Shown: positions 1 to 13,700 of the stretch, piece by piece | Position numbering within the stretch: the stretch's first letter is position 1 | How the letters are laid out: each line of letters begins with the position of its first letter | Assembly: GCA_021014325.1 (NCBI GenBank) | Contig: CM037459.1 | Coordinates: 17,572,501-17,636,500 of the forward strand | Source of the DNA: Plazaster borealis | Taxonomy: Eukaryota; Echinodermata; Asteroidea; Forcipulatida; Labidiasteridae | DNA length: 64,000 bases | Direction: 5' to 3' | Notes under the pieces: generated by a model | What the model saw: the letters and a program-made list of their open reading frames with translations, nothing else | What the model was told of the DNA's origin: nothing | Database searches by the model: none | Translations under genes and position numbers: made by a program

Positions 1-1743
1 CAATCAGCATTGTTTTTCAGTGCTTCCCTTCCAGAGGCTAGTGACAAGAGGTATCATTAGGGTGCGCTGCTCATGGTAGCGAGGCTGTGGCAAAATGCTC
101 CAAATTATGTGAACAATGTAAAATATCTGGAATGTCTGCTGCAAACTGGTACCCCAAAGTCCCCCATTGTGTGTTAATCCTGTGGGTGGGCTAGATGTAC
201 ATGTAGATGATCTAGCCAGGTTAAAATAGATCGGCTCAATTGTGTATGTGGGCTTGGGACAAGGGCAGCTTACATGTATGTTTTTTATTGAATTTAATGG
301 AACCAAAACCGAGTCCAAAATTTCTGGAACCGCCCAAGATAAGCTCCCCCCCCATCATACTCCTTGTATGACTGTGAAAATGTTGAAAACTTTGGAAGGC
401 CCCTATCTATGCTATAGCTGTCAGAGTGTGGACACACTTCGGGCAATGCCAAGATCCTACATGTTTGTGTTACCTTGTAATTAGTAAAAACTTACAGTGC
501 TAATTACGTTCCTGCAGCAGATCTCACAGGGTTCTAAGACAGGTCCGGATGACCTTGTTGCCACCTAGAGGTAATTAAAGTGCAAAACAAATGTATGAGG
601 ATCAATGTTGTGTATTATGCAGGGCTCGAATTTCATGAATTTAGGGAAAATTTCCAGACAAATGTTGACACCCAACAGCCCTGAAAGTGAAATGGGCAAT
701 TCCACACTAGTGTACCAAAATGATAACTTTGTCATGAATGTTTGTACGAGAGGCATGGGAGAGTGACACAAAAGTAACTATTTTATCCCAGTCTTTTCCT
801 ACATTCCAAAGCTGTTCATAATTGTTCATAGCAAAAAAAAATAATAATAATAATTATCTGTGACCTTTAGAAATTACAAGGTCATTCGTGAAGAGTTACA
901 ATACATACTGTCATGACTATACAGATGAACAAAGACAAACATACAAGTATGGGCTGGAAAGTGAAGACAGAATTGTTAACAATTGTACCAAATATTGTGA
1001 AAGTAAATCTCCTTACCCTTAAAGATTGTAAGCAGTACAACTGAGATATTGCCATGGGTATTAGGGAAATAACAATGGGAATTAAGTCACGTATGAACAC
1101 TGGACAGACATTTTGAGTCAAAAGTCTGTCCACATTTGTACGAAACAGTTTCTTTTTTAACTTTCTTGAAATAACCAGGGATGGTGCTTTCTTCATTTTG
1201 GCTGGTAACCCCTAAGGGTCTGTAGAATTGGTAGATAATGTTGGGCCAATCAATTTTAGAATAACTTCAACAACAAAAAAATCTGTCGTCATTATACATA
1301 AATCTTGAAGATTTACATAATGTACAGAATCTCCCCAAGTTTCCTAAAACAAATACTTGGACATTTACCTATCTTTTTTCAACCACAATCTTTGTGTCTT
1401 TGAATGCAGGCCTGGAATTAATTGAAGGCCACGGAGGCTAAGGCCTCCGTTGCCCCTGGTCTTGGCCTTGGTGCCCCTTCAAAAAGTTCACATAGACTTT
1501 AAGATTTTCCTGTGGAAGTAATCTTTGCAAAATGAAAAAGGCCTTTCCTCCTTTAACGACAAAATTCCAGGCCTGTGAATGTACGCCAGACAAAAAACAT
1601 GACAACATACTTTATTTTGTTATTACTTCCATGCCACACTTGTGTGCCCATTTACATTAGTGTGGAATTGCCCAATAATGGGGCAGGAGAAAATACAAAC
1701 GGGCTCAGTCTAGGAGGAATCATGGCGGACATCCCTTCCTTAC
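1..1743. other. ARIH1 intron 2 (partial), no exon seen
   Basis: No cysteine-rich RBR exon is visible here, so the next ARIH1 exon lies outside the window. Apart from the MITE at 1407-1575 I see only AT-rich unique sequence with short homopolymers, for example the AATAAT run near 840. Confidence 0.6.
1407..1575. mobile_element. CAGGCCTG-ended MITE with 6-bp target duplication
   Basis: Begins CAGGCCTGGAATT and ends AATTCCAGGCCTG, a 13-bp perfect inverted repeat. It is flanked by TGAATG at 1401-1406 and 1576-1581. The interior is Pu/Py-rich with no ORF. Related ends (GCCTGGAATT or AGGCCTGATACTTCA) appear near 3530-3715 and 39573-39718. Confidence 0.75.
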
Positions 1744-4700
1744 CCTGTTTGAGTGCCTTCCTTGTGTTTTCTTGTATGGACTGACGACATGTGCCTCGCT
1801 GAACAGCTTGTCCTGGTCCTCACTGTAAAACCTCTCCATTAGCTTCTCTTTGTCCCATTTGAAATGGTTTAGAAGAATTCTGGTGACCGTTGCAGGAATC
1901 TACAATGTACAAAAAGGTAAAGGGAAAATAAAATAGGAATTTTTTTGTTAAGTTGTGCTATTACAAAAGATACATTCATGAGAATTTTTTTATAAAATCT
2001 TATACAGTATTTAACTGTTCATTCAGTCAATAAACAAACTGTACCAGGGCCCAATTTCATAGAGCTGCTTAACGGCTAATTTTGTGCTTACTGCGTGAGT
2101 TTCTATTTCATAGTGCTGCTAAGCAAACGAAAAGGCATGCTAACCTTCCAGTGCTATACTTGTACTGTATGAAAATGAATGACATAACAATGCAAATCCA
2201 TGGTGAATGCGCAAGCTGACTGCCTGATTTTCTTGCTAATCTGTGAAACACAGGTACGCTTACGCTAAAATTATGCACATTTTTCGCTGAGAAATTGGCC
2301 CCATGTGATGTGGCAATCAACAGCAATTTACCCCCCCCCCAAAAAAAGAGGGAAGCGCCAGGCACATCTAGACTTTGTACAACATGTACGCTAATTTCTT
2401 TTTTAATGGCACCGCTGAGAAACCAAAAATGAAGAAATCAGCTGCAGAAATCACTTCCATTCCTGCACGTAGCCTATGTAGACAAATTTTCGATGTGAAA
2501 TTTGATGAGTAAGATTTAATGCTTTGTGTGGTACACGCATGGGAAGGAGGAAGGAAGTGTACACGTGGTACTGTACATGTAGCTTGAGGTGAAATCCATA
2601 ATAATAATCTCTTCTTGGAAGAGACGTCTGTGCGATACCTTGACAGGAAATTGATTGAGCAGGGCTCAAATTTAACATTGGACTACAGGCCCCAGGCCAG
2701 TCATTTTATTGTCAGGCCAATAAACCCAGGACCGGACAAGTCCAAGGTCTTTTGATTTTCAATTGAATAATAGTACCTCACTGAGTAATATTAAAATTAT
2801 AAAAAAAGTAGTTTTCAAATGTTCACTCTGAGTCTGGAATTTTTATTTTTCAATTCTGATGAGTATCGAAAATACACTTTAAAGTACCCATAAATCAAAT
2901 GAGATAAATTTCAAACGAAAACAGTTAAAACTTTGGAGAAAGTTCTTTTAAAACTTCTTTCTTATTTAGAATTAGATTCTGGCCAATGTAAAACAAAGTT
3001 TGATCCGGTAAAGTTTTTGAGCTACGAGCCCTAATTCAACTTGTGGACCAAATTCGAGCCCTGTTGAGATTGAAAGATTTCAAGTTGCACTTGCTACAGT
3101 GTAGTACATGTAGCATGTTACTTTCCTCCTCAGTCATGTCAGTCGAAGGTTTTACCGTGGCCGAGCGGTTAAGAGCGCCAGACTCAACCTCTGGTGTTTC
3201 TGATCAGCAGACAGTGGGTTCGAGGCTTCGAGTCCCAGTCTTGACTTGGATTGGTAGTGCAAGTACATTGTAAAAGAACCCATGGAACACTTATCGTGGA
3301 AGAGTAGTGGTTAAACCCAGTGTTTCTGGTTCACTTTTTAAAGCAAGCACCCTTGTTTACAGGTTTTCTCAGGCTTGTGAGCTACAGTAATTAAGTTCAC
3401 TGAAGAGGCATCTTTGTTTTCATCACCAGATATTTAATAATAACTGTACAAACTACAATAGTATACTACAAACATTGAAGTTCAAAGAATACATTGTTCG
3501 TTGTACAATACATTTGGTTCATATGTAGCAGGCCTGGAATTCCATCAGTGAGAGGACAAGGCCCCCCTTTTTTTAAGCAAAGAGCATTATCCCTTGGAAA
3601 ACCTTAAGCCTATCTTTGGGAAATTTTTGAAGGGGCAGCAATTAGGCCAAGACCAGGGCAACAGTCACTGACAGTGGTCATGGCCTCCCTGTGACCTCTG
3701 TGTAATTCCAGGCTAGTGCTTGTGACCTTCACTGTACACTGTACATACATGTAGCAAATTTAATTAAGGAGAATCTTACCAGCATAAGAAAAATAGTTGA
3801 TGTCAGCTGTACTTTATGCACGTAATGTACAGCATACAATGAATACATAGCCTGTACTTGTGTACAACACAATACGTGTACAGTGTAGTCTACAGGTTTT
3901 ATCAATTATATAAATCTCATACATAATAATAATAATAATAATAAGACTTGTAATGCGCACATATCCACCCTGCTGGGTGTTCAAGGCGCAGTAAAAAACA
4001 AAAAACAAAACAAAACAAAACAAAGACAAAACAGACACAACAAAATTAGTCCTTGAAAACCTGTGACATAAGATAAGTTTTGAGAAGAGATTTGAATTTT
4101 GTGGTACAAAGACAAGATCTAAGATTAAGCGGTAGAGAGTTCCAGATGTGTGGCGCAGCTGAAGAAAAAGACCTGTCACCCCATGAGTGTCGAGACTTGG
4201 GTTCAACGAGGAGAAGCATGGAACTTGATCGAAGATTCCTTGATGGAGTGTAAACTTGAAGTAGTTCAGAAATATAGTGGGGAGCCTTGCCATTAAGTGC
4301 TTTGTGGACAATGAGCATCAGCTTGAAGATGATTCGTTGAGAGATAGGGAGCCAATGTAGTTGTTTCAGAATGGGGGTGATAGAACAGGATTTTCTAGAC
4401 AGTGTCACAATGCGGGCAGCGGTATTTTGGAGGCGTTGAAGACGGGAAATCTGGTTGTTAGGAAGACTGTAGAGAAGAGCATTACCGTTGTCAAGATGAG
4501 AAGTAACAAATGCATGAATGACCTTTTCAGTGGCACTTTTGTCCAAGTACTTGCGAATCTTATCAATATTCCTGATGTGATATGATGACAGACGAACGAT
4601 GTTGTTGATGTGTGGTTGAAGTGTCATCGATGAATCAAAAATAACCCCTAAGTTCCGAGCTTGCAGCGAGGGAGCTATCCGAGCATCACCGATGGAAATG

Positions 4701-7700
4701 TATGGCACTGAAACCTTTGTTAACTGTTGACGTGACCCAAATAGAAGGAACTCTGTCTTATCATCATTTAACTTCAGGAAGTTTTGTTGTGTCCAACGTC
4801 GAATCTCTTGGATGCATTTCTCAAGTCTTGCAATAGATGCATTGGCGTTTTCTTGAGAAGATTTAAACGTGATGTATAGCTGAGTGTCGTCTGCATACAC
4901 ATGGTAATTCAGATTAAATTTCAGGATGATGTCACGAATCGGTAAAGTGTACAGCGTAAACCACTGCGGGCCCAGTACCGACCCCTGTGGCACAGAGTAG
5001 TTCAAAACAACAGGGTCTGATATTGCGGTGCCAATACATACATGCTGAGTTCTATTGTAGAGATACGATTTGCACCATGCTAGGGCTGTGTCCTCTATGC
5101 CAAGGTGATTCTGGAGCCGAGAGAGAAGGATGTTGTGATCAACAGTGTCAAAGGCAGCACTCAAGTCTAGCAGGACTAGTGCTGTTAGGTTACCATTGTC
5201 CATTGCAGAAAGAATATCGTTGCTCACACGGACTAGTGCAGCTTCTGTCCCATGGAAAGGCTTGTATGCTGACTGGAACACGTCGGACAGGTTGAAATTA
5301 TGAATGTGATCAGAAATGCGTGATGAAACTACTCGTTCGATGACTTTTCCAAGATATTTTAAGTTTGCAACCGGTCTGTAGTTTTTGAATATCTCCTTGT
5401 CCAGGTTTGGTTTCTTGATGAGCGGCCTGATGTAGGAAACTTTGAGGCTATCGGGGAAACAACCGGAACTAAGAGATTCGTTTACAAGATTAGTGATGTA
5501 GGGTAAAAATATATCAATGTTTTGCTTCATCATGGATGTTGACACTGGATCAAGCTCACAGGATTTTGAAGGAGATTTCATAATAACCCTTTGAATCTCA
5601 GCAACAGTGGCAGGCTCAAACACAGATAGTCTACACTCTGGTTGAAGATGTGGCAATGTCTGCGGCACGTTGTAAGGGACTGATGAAAAAGATGAGCGGA
5701 TGTCTGAAATCTTGGTGACAAAGAATTTCTGGAATTCATTTGCCAAGTCCTGATCACTGTAAGTGGATGGAAGGACGGGGGTTTTGGGTTTGAGCAACAA
5801 CTTACCAATTATCTTGAAGAGCTTCTTTTGATCTCCTGAGGATTCTTGTACTTGGGATGAATAATGGGTGATCTTTGCCTGGTTGATCAAATTCCTGACT
5901 ACCTTACATTGGTTGCGATATTCTTGTCGTTGTATTTCCAACTTGCCATTTTTCCGCCATTTCCGCTCAAGTTGACGACAGATCTTTCTTGCTGTACGAA
6001 TATCATCATTGAACCAGGAAACTTCAGTTCGGACCTTGACTGATCTTGTTTTCCAGGGTGCGTATTTATCCAAGATGTCACTGATAGTACTCTCATATTG
6101 GCTGACATAGGAATCCAAGCAGTTGTGATCAATTTCCAGCTTTGCTAAATGAGTTCCTATGTCGCGGAACACTTCAGGAGAATTCACATGTTTCCACTGT
6201 CGGCTCTTTATAGTGACGGTTGGGACTTTGGGCTTGCACAGACTCAAGTTACACATGACTGCATAATGGTCTGAGAATCCAGGTAGAATAACAAAGTTTG
6301 AGACAATAGGTGGGGTGATGTCACGAGTCATGACAAGGTCCAGGCAATGACCGAGACGATGAGTCGGCTCCTTGATATGCTGGGTAAGACCGAAAGCCTG
6401 AAGTAGATGCTTAAACTGGTTTGCATTCGTGTTGTGGATGTCATCAACATGAATGTTAAAGTCACCAGTGATGATGATTTCCGATGGATGAAGGAGATAT
6501 TCTAAAATCAAATTCTCAAATTCCTTAAGAAAACTTGAGAAAGTCACATGTTGGCCGTTAGAATCTCTTTCAGGTCTGTATACAATGACAAGGCGAACAG
6601 ATTTAGAGTTTCCGGAAACCTCAGCATGAAGAGATTCAAAAGTTGTGTATTGGATGTCATTACTTTTCAATGTACACATGTACTGTACCAGGTACATGTA
6701 TAGCACAATATGTACATGTAGACTATGGATCTTTGTAGACTATGGATCTTCCTGTAAATGGATCTAATGCATGACACTATGTACTAAAAGCAATGTGCAC
6801 ACATGTACAGACATGTAAAAAGTGCAGTTTAAGAACAATCTCCATATAAAGTCATATAAATTTGTCAGTTTGTCCAGTTCACATGTTAGGAACACTGTGT
6901 ATTGTGGAATGCAAAATTTCCACGGTTAGGATTTTCCAGAAGCAACAATGTTGTACATGTACACGTATCCTTCCCCAGTCTTTGAGGTGACAAGCTTTTC
7001 TCAGAAACACATTCAAAAAATGGTACAATACTTACATACATGTACATGTACATGTACACACCATGTCTTTGAGCACTAAATAAATAATTCAAGATCACTG
7101 TTACAATGTACATAATATCATACATAAAAAGTAAAGTAAATGAGTATTTGTATCAAAATACTAGATTTCTGTAACATCAAAAAATCTGCAATGTACATTA
7201 CATGATGGACAATATAGTTTTACAATTCGTCTGCATACATGTACATGTACATGTAGGCCTACATGTACCATGTTTGACTTTGATGATACTTATTTATTAC
7301 ACTTACAGTATTTTATATTTTAACAACTCTCTTTTTTATTTTGCTCTGAAGTTTTTTCCAGACAATACTGCAGAAGTCACAATGTAGGCCTACATTTGTT
7401 ATGCAAAACCCTACATTTGTTATTTATGCAAAAAACCCAGTGTAAATGTTTTAAAATTATACATTGATGTAATTTTCACAATTGTATCTTAAATGCACAA
7501 TGTTCATGGTGAAATACGCACATTAGTTGTGGTATTATTATTATTATTATTATCATTTTAATAAACTGTTTTAAGTATCTTCAGTACATGATGTACATGA
7601 TGTACATATGTACAATGTATGTGTGTACACTGTACATGTACATGCATACAGTAGGCCTATACATGGTTGACAGGTTCAATGTGTAATGCACATCGGTACA

Positions 7701-10700
7701 ACAGTTCAATGTGACACAAATACCAGGGATTCCTTTTATACTGTTCATAATTTGGATGGGATGCATTGTGTTGTTAACAGACATTGCAGTCCCTAGTATC
7801 ATTACAATGAAACCAGTTCCCTGTTTTTACAATAATACTTGATGTGGTGACACCAACAGTATGTTTTGGTTCATATTAGGTCGGGGAGTTGAATAGACTT
7901 AAAGACTAAAGAGAGGATGACTAATAGCCTTGGGGGGGGGGAATCAAGGTTATATAATGAGCTCTGTCTGGTGGAGTTTGTAATACTTCATTTTTTAGGG
8001 TACTTGAACCATTTTGATAAATTCTTTCCAAACTTACATCTAGTGTAAACTATGGGTATGCACGGTTTGCCCTTAACTTTTTCAATGCCTTGCCAGTTGA
8101 CCAGTTACATGTAGCTTGTCATTTCACTGGCCCTCCTTTTTTTGTTTACTGGTCCCTATTTTAAGGTTTCCTTTCAACATTGCCTCGGACTTGTAATCTT
8201 AAGTAATTTGAACAATCAGTGGTTTCCATGTAGCGGTGGGAAGTCATAAAATAGTCAGCCAGACTATAGTTACATTAGACCAAATTTCAACTGGTCCCGG
8301 GCGTTTTAACTGACATTTGGCCAGTGGACCACTTTTAATAAGGCCAAACAAAAGAAATGTTCTGTTTCCGATTTACATGCCATCCTTAAATAGGGTACAT
8401 GTAGGTAGGTCGGAATTTTTGTTTGTTTACGTTTCTTTTTTATTCTGATACGTTTGGCAAGTGTGTAAAAATTCCCTACTTCCCGATTCAATTCAACAAA
8501 AACAACAGTGAGTGACAAAAAACTGCTCCAAAATCTATGAAAGACCTCTTTACATGTAGTATGTACTTTAAACTAACACGGGGTACGCAGTAGATGTTGC
8601 TGGTTAATATGGAGGTACGATTGTGTCAAATATATTTCTAAAAAAGATAATTTTTCGGCTAAATTGATGTCTAAATCGTCTGCTCGCAACTTCTATTGAC
8701 ACTCCTTTGACATCTGTTGAGCGCATTCAACGGATTTGCGCAACAAATTTGACAAAATTGTGCTCAATTCGTAGTTTGCGCTCTGCAAAATTTGCAGCTC
8801 AATCTACTGATCATGCAAAAGCGCGCGCAATTTGTAGTTTGCGCTCTGTATATTGAGTTCTGTGATTGCGCTATGCAATGCACATGACGACGGCCGTAGA
8901 TCGCAAAATCGTCGACTCAAATCACGGAGATATCAGTAAATTTGACTTTCAAGATGTCTTGTGGTTTTTATTTCAGTTTTGTTTAAAACATGTTAAGTTG
9001 GTCAAAGGCAGGCAAATTTTGTCCATGGAACAATATTGTTTTTTTTTTATTGTTTTTTTTTTTTTATTGTTTTTTTTTAAAAACTTTTTCCTTTTCAAGA
9101 CGAATAAAAAGAAATTGCGGTGAAGTTATTTATTTTGTTTGGCCTAAGGGAGACACTGCTACACAGAAAAAGCATTGTTCTGCATGTTTGCATGTTCTGA
9201 TACCTGGATTACAGTACCAGGGGTGCAGGTCTGATGCATGTAAAATGTACATGCCTACAGTACATGTTATACTTCACTGCGGTTGGAGGGAGGACTGCCT
9301 TGGTGCCTTTTGATATGTACCAACTAAACATTTGTGTTTCCTTTATAGAAGTGCCCTTTACCAAGCAAAAACTGCCTTGCCAACATTACAGGAATAAAGC
9401 GTCAGGCTTGGGTGTGTGTATACATTGTAGGCTTTCAATATTTTTTCCCAAATAAAAAATTCAGAATGTCTACCAGAATTTGAGTACATTACAATTTACA
9501 AACACATCATGCACATTAGTTAGCAGCCCAAGGCCAAGACCATCAAAGACTAAGGAAACAGGCTGCACCATTTTAAATGAACACTCCAGCCATAGGCCAT
9601 ACATGTACATGTAGGCAATTATAAAAAGTGCAAATCTATCAGCTCAGCTCAGCTCAATATCAAATCATTGGCATGTTCATTTTACATTATCAAAAACCAA
9701 AATTGAACCCCTCTCACAACAAATTATAATGAAACCTGCATACAGAATATGACTCTTTCTGAATTCAATGTTTTTTTATGACTTATAAACAATTTGAGGA
9801 AATCATGTAGGCCTATACAATGTAGTAGTACATAATGTAGGCCTGCCTACATGTACATCAAAGCACACTGGACATGCTGGACCACTTGCCAGAGTCCAGT
9901 AATTTTAGCACTTGGCCAGTAAATCAACATCTGAATTTAAGTCCTGCATTTGCAAGTCAATTTGATTCAATCTGATTGCATAAAAATTGTAAGAATTCTG
10001 TCATTTTTATCTAATCCTGCAAAAAAACAAAAACAAAACAAAAACTATTGGAGGTACAGGTACATGTACATATGTCAATTTCTTCTTGGACAATTAAATT
10101 AACTTTATTTTTGGTGTGCACATTAACAAGCACAAGATTTTCCTTGAATATTGTTTTCCCCTACTGTACATTACCTTTTTCCCAAAAATAAAAGACTTAA
10201 GTTCTGTCTTTTTTGATGAAATCTAAACTACTTGAGACCTGTGGTCTAGCGAAATTTTCTAAAAATTTGAGCCCTGGCATGCCTGATGTACAACCTGTAC
10301 CAGGCCTCACCCTTAAAGCTTCAGACGTACATTGTATGTACATGTATTTCAGCAGGACACAGCCAATGGCCTTATAAAAAAAGCAAAAATAAGGGACACC
10401 AAGGCCAACTTTGAGCACGAAGGCCACTTTCAAATTGCTTTATAAAAAAAAAATAAATAATAATAATTATGCATACGGCGCCTTATGTTTAAAAATACCC
10501 CATGAAGTGTCTGACAATAAAAACAATTAACACCTAGGCAATAAAATATTTGTAAAAATTAAAACAATTACTTAAAAGTGTATGACAGATCTACATTTAG
10601 CAGCCAAGTAGGCCTAATTTACCACAGAAGCAAACTAAACTAAAATTAGGTTAAAAAGTAATTACATGTAATACAACAAATGATCTAAAAAGCCAAAACA

Positions 10701-13700
10701 ATGCTTTAAAATGGAGATAACAAGTTTTATTTATTTGTAATTATCTTTGGGTTTTTTACATGTTTTATAGGGGCTGAGTTTTGATTATAAATGATGTACA
10801 TGTACATGTCTCGATGAGTGTTTTAAATTGAAACAATTTTCAATAGTTCAACAACTGTGTGTTCTCAATAGTATCACGACATGCATACATGTACAGGTGT
10901 ACAATGTACCAGTGCTGTTCCAATTTCATGTACTTGGAACTTGGAATGGAAGTCAATTGAGGTTTAAAAACAAAATGTTTATGATCCTTAGCATGCTACT
11001 GAAAATATTTAACATTTTGTAAGCATACATGTACACAAACATGACAAAGTCATGTATTTTAAAGCAGGAAACACTCATTCCAGATTTACTGAACAAGTAC
11101 TGATACAAAGCATTTGAGCCTAATGTACTACAATGCTGTAGGGCAAATTCCTTTTGTTCATCATACATTTTTGTGTAGGCCTACACTGTACAGAACGTAA
11201 TTATGTAATTTCAAAAACCTACATTGTTTTAAGTGCACATTGCATGTGCTACTTGTAGAGTCATTTTTCTTTTCACTGGCATTTTCATTAATTAATTACT
11301 ACATAGTATAGAGTATTCTTGATTGTCTTGAAAAATGAAGTGAATATTGTTACATGTAGTTTGTTAAAAGAATCTATTCATCATGTTCATCGCAACACTG
11401 GTGGATGGGGTGAATCAAGATACACATTATTTACACCATCCACAAAGCGTACAGTGCCCAGGATCATGTACAATACATACATTTGTACACATACATGTAC
11501 AGTACCCACGGACATTTCAGTGCACCATTCATGTACATGTACCATGTGTACACTTTTACAGGTTGTTTTGTATGGTGTTGGTGGGTAAAGTTTTGTGTTA
11601 CATTGTACATGTATTGTACATAGTCTGTAATAGTTGAAAGCATTAGGCCTACATGTGTGTAATAAATTTCAGGGCAGTGACATCAAAATGGCAAAAAGGG
11701 GGGGGAGGAGGGACACTGCCTGTCTGAATTCAGACTTTGGCATGTTGGGTCGATCTCCTCCATGGGCCTACTTTTGTGATGTACAGTTACCATAGGCCTA
11801 TGTACGTACATGTACATCAAGTCACTGGCAGAGACCTCAAATTCCCTGACGACTTCTGTACAGTATACAGTGCATTATAAACAAAATTTAATTAGTGCGT
11901 GTACAATACAATGTTCAAGAGGCTAGTATCTACACGTACGTAGGCCTACAATAGTATGTACAAAAATTCAATTTTATAAAAATATCTAATGTCACACATG
12001 TATGTTCAATGTATGCGTGTGCCCTGGACTTTGATACATGTACTGTACAAGTACAACGTACCAGTGTACCAGCATTCGCTATGGTACAATGTACTATGTA
12101 TACGTACACATTTGCATAGAGCAAGGAAGGAATCCTTGCTCTATGGGGTACACTGTGTTGGGTGCAATCTTTGAAGTTGTCCTTTTTTTAAATTCCCGCG
12201 GTGTGCCATTTTGTGGCGGCGCAGGATAGCTCGGACGCAAACTTTGAACATCGCTGGATCTTAACTTCTGTCTGAAGTGATACTTTTGTTCAAAAACTTG
12301 GGAAGAACGTTGAGAAACAGGTCTGCTCACGAACTACTTGTATGTTCAGAAATTCTTGTGACAAAGCATGGGACACTCCTGCTGGCAGATTCCCATGTGA
12401 TAAATAAACTGCGCTGCAACTTGTTGATAAACTTTCTGTTAAAATAGAAAAACAAATTTGACAATTCGTTTGAAAGACAATGCATCCCCGTTTCTGTTTC
12501 TAGTCTGACGATGACAACAACCGTGCTAATGTTTATAAACCGCGGCTGTTTACCAAAGGCTTACAAACATTAGTGAAATCAAGCAATGGTACCGTGATCT
12601 AAGTCATGCTGAAAAAGAAGTGACCCATAAACTTTTGCTTCGTTCCAATTATATAAATTTCGGGTTTTACTGTCTACCCACAGTGTGAAATTTTTAAATG
12701 CTGATACAAAAACATTTTTCAATTGAACTACCTCTGGGCCTAGCTATAATAAACTCACACACATTTAAGTGTAAGCTACTGCGCATGACAGACTGTTAAA
12801 TCTACAATGGTTTTGAATGAACATCGGGTTCTACATTGTGTGCATAATTAAATAGATCCCGCCCATTTCATTCTAGTTATTCAATAAGCATCCATGACAA
12901 TGCACATGAGGTGACTACCTCATTCCCAACACTGTGGGGACGAGCATTGAGAACAATGAGAGCATGGCCCAATCAGCTGCTTCGACTGATTGTCCACATG
13001 GCCGGGGATGCTACCCGATGTGTGTTGTATAATATTCACGGTACAGCCCAAAATACACACACACTCCTCAAAATTGAACAAGAGATCGTGAATTCCTTTG
13101 ACATGTCATACATTTTCAGAAAGGGTGTTTAATTCATGCTTCAATCATTTCAAAAGCTGTAGGCCTACTCTAAGAAATGTTTGCAAAATGTGAAATCTCA
13201 GCCCGATTGTCAGTAAGTTTATTTGTGTTTGTTTGCCATCAATTTACAGAGCTCCGTTTGTGCATGCTTTGTGCATGGTTTGAGCCAAATTTCGAAGTCG
13301 AAATTGCGTCTACAAACATGACAAACTCATTCTCGTTGTTTCATTTCAGATAGCTAGAACTTTAAATATTGTAACCCTTTTTATTATTCTGGAATGTTTG
13401 TGAAATTTTTAAAGTCAATTGCAAATTGTGAAATTTTCACTTCAAGTTTCGGGTATTTTAACGGGTAGGCTAATGGAACCGATAATTGGAACCGGGTATT
13501 GATGTCTGTTTTCGGGTACCCGGATACCAGTTAACCCGGCACAGGCCTACACTCAATGTCCATTTCTATTGCACATGTTGCATGTTCAGTGCTCACAGAA
13601 AAAACAGTTACAATTATTTTGTATTTGATAAGTGATAAACCACAAGGGAAAGTGACTGGGAGAATAGATTCATTTTTAGGTTGAACAAACAAATAATGAC

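Noticed and set aside
3155..3245. Possible functional tRNA gene (Ser/Leu type)
   Set aside because: A- and B-boxes are present but the acceptor and T stems do not pair and a B-box segment is duplicated. It continues into a SINE body.
3814..4311. 165-codon minus ORF
   Set aside because: Overlaps the end of the LINE ORF2 in another frame and runs into the TTA tail; no family features.
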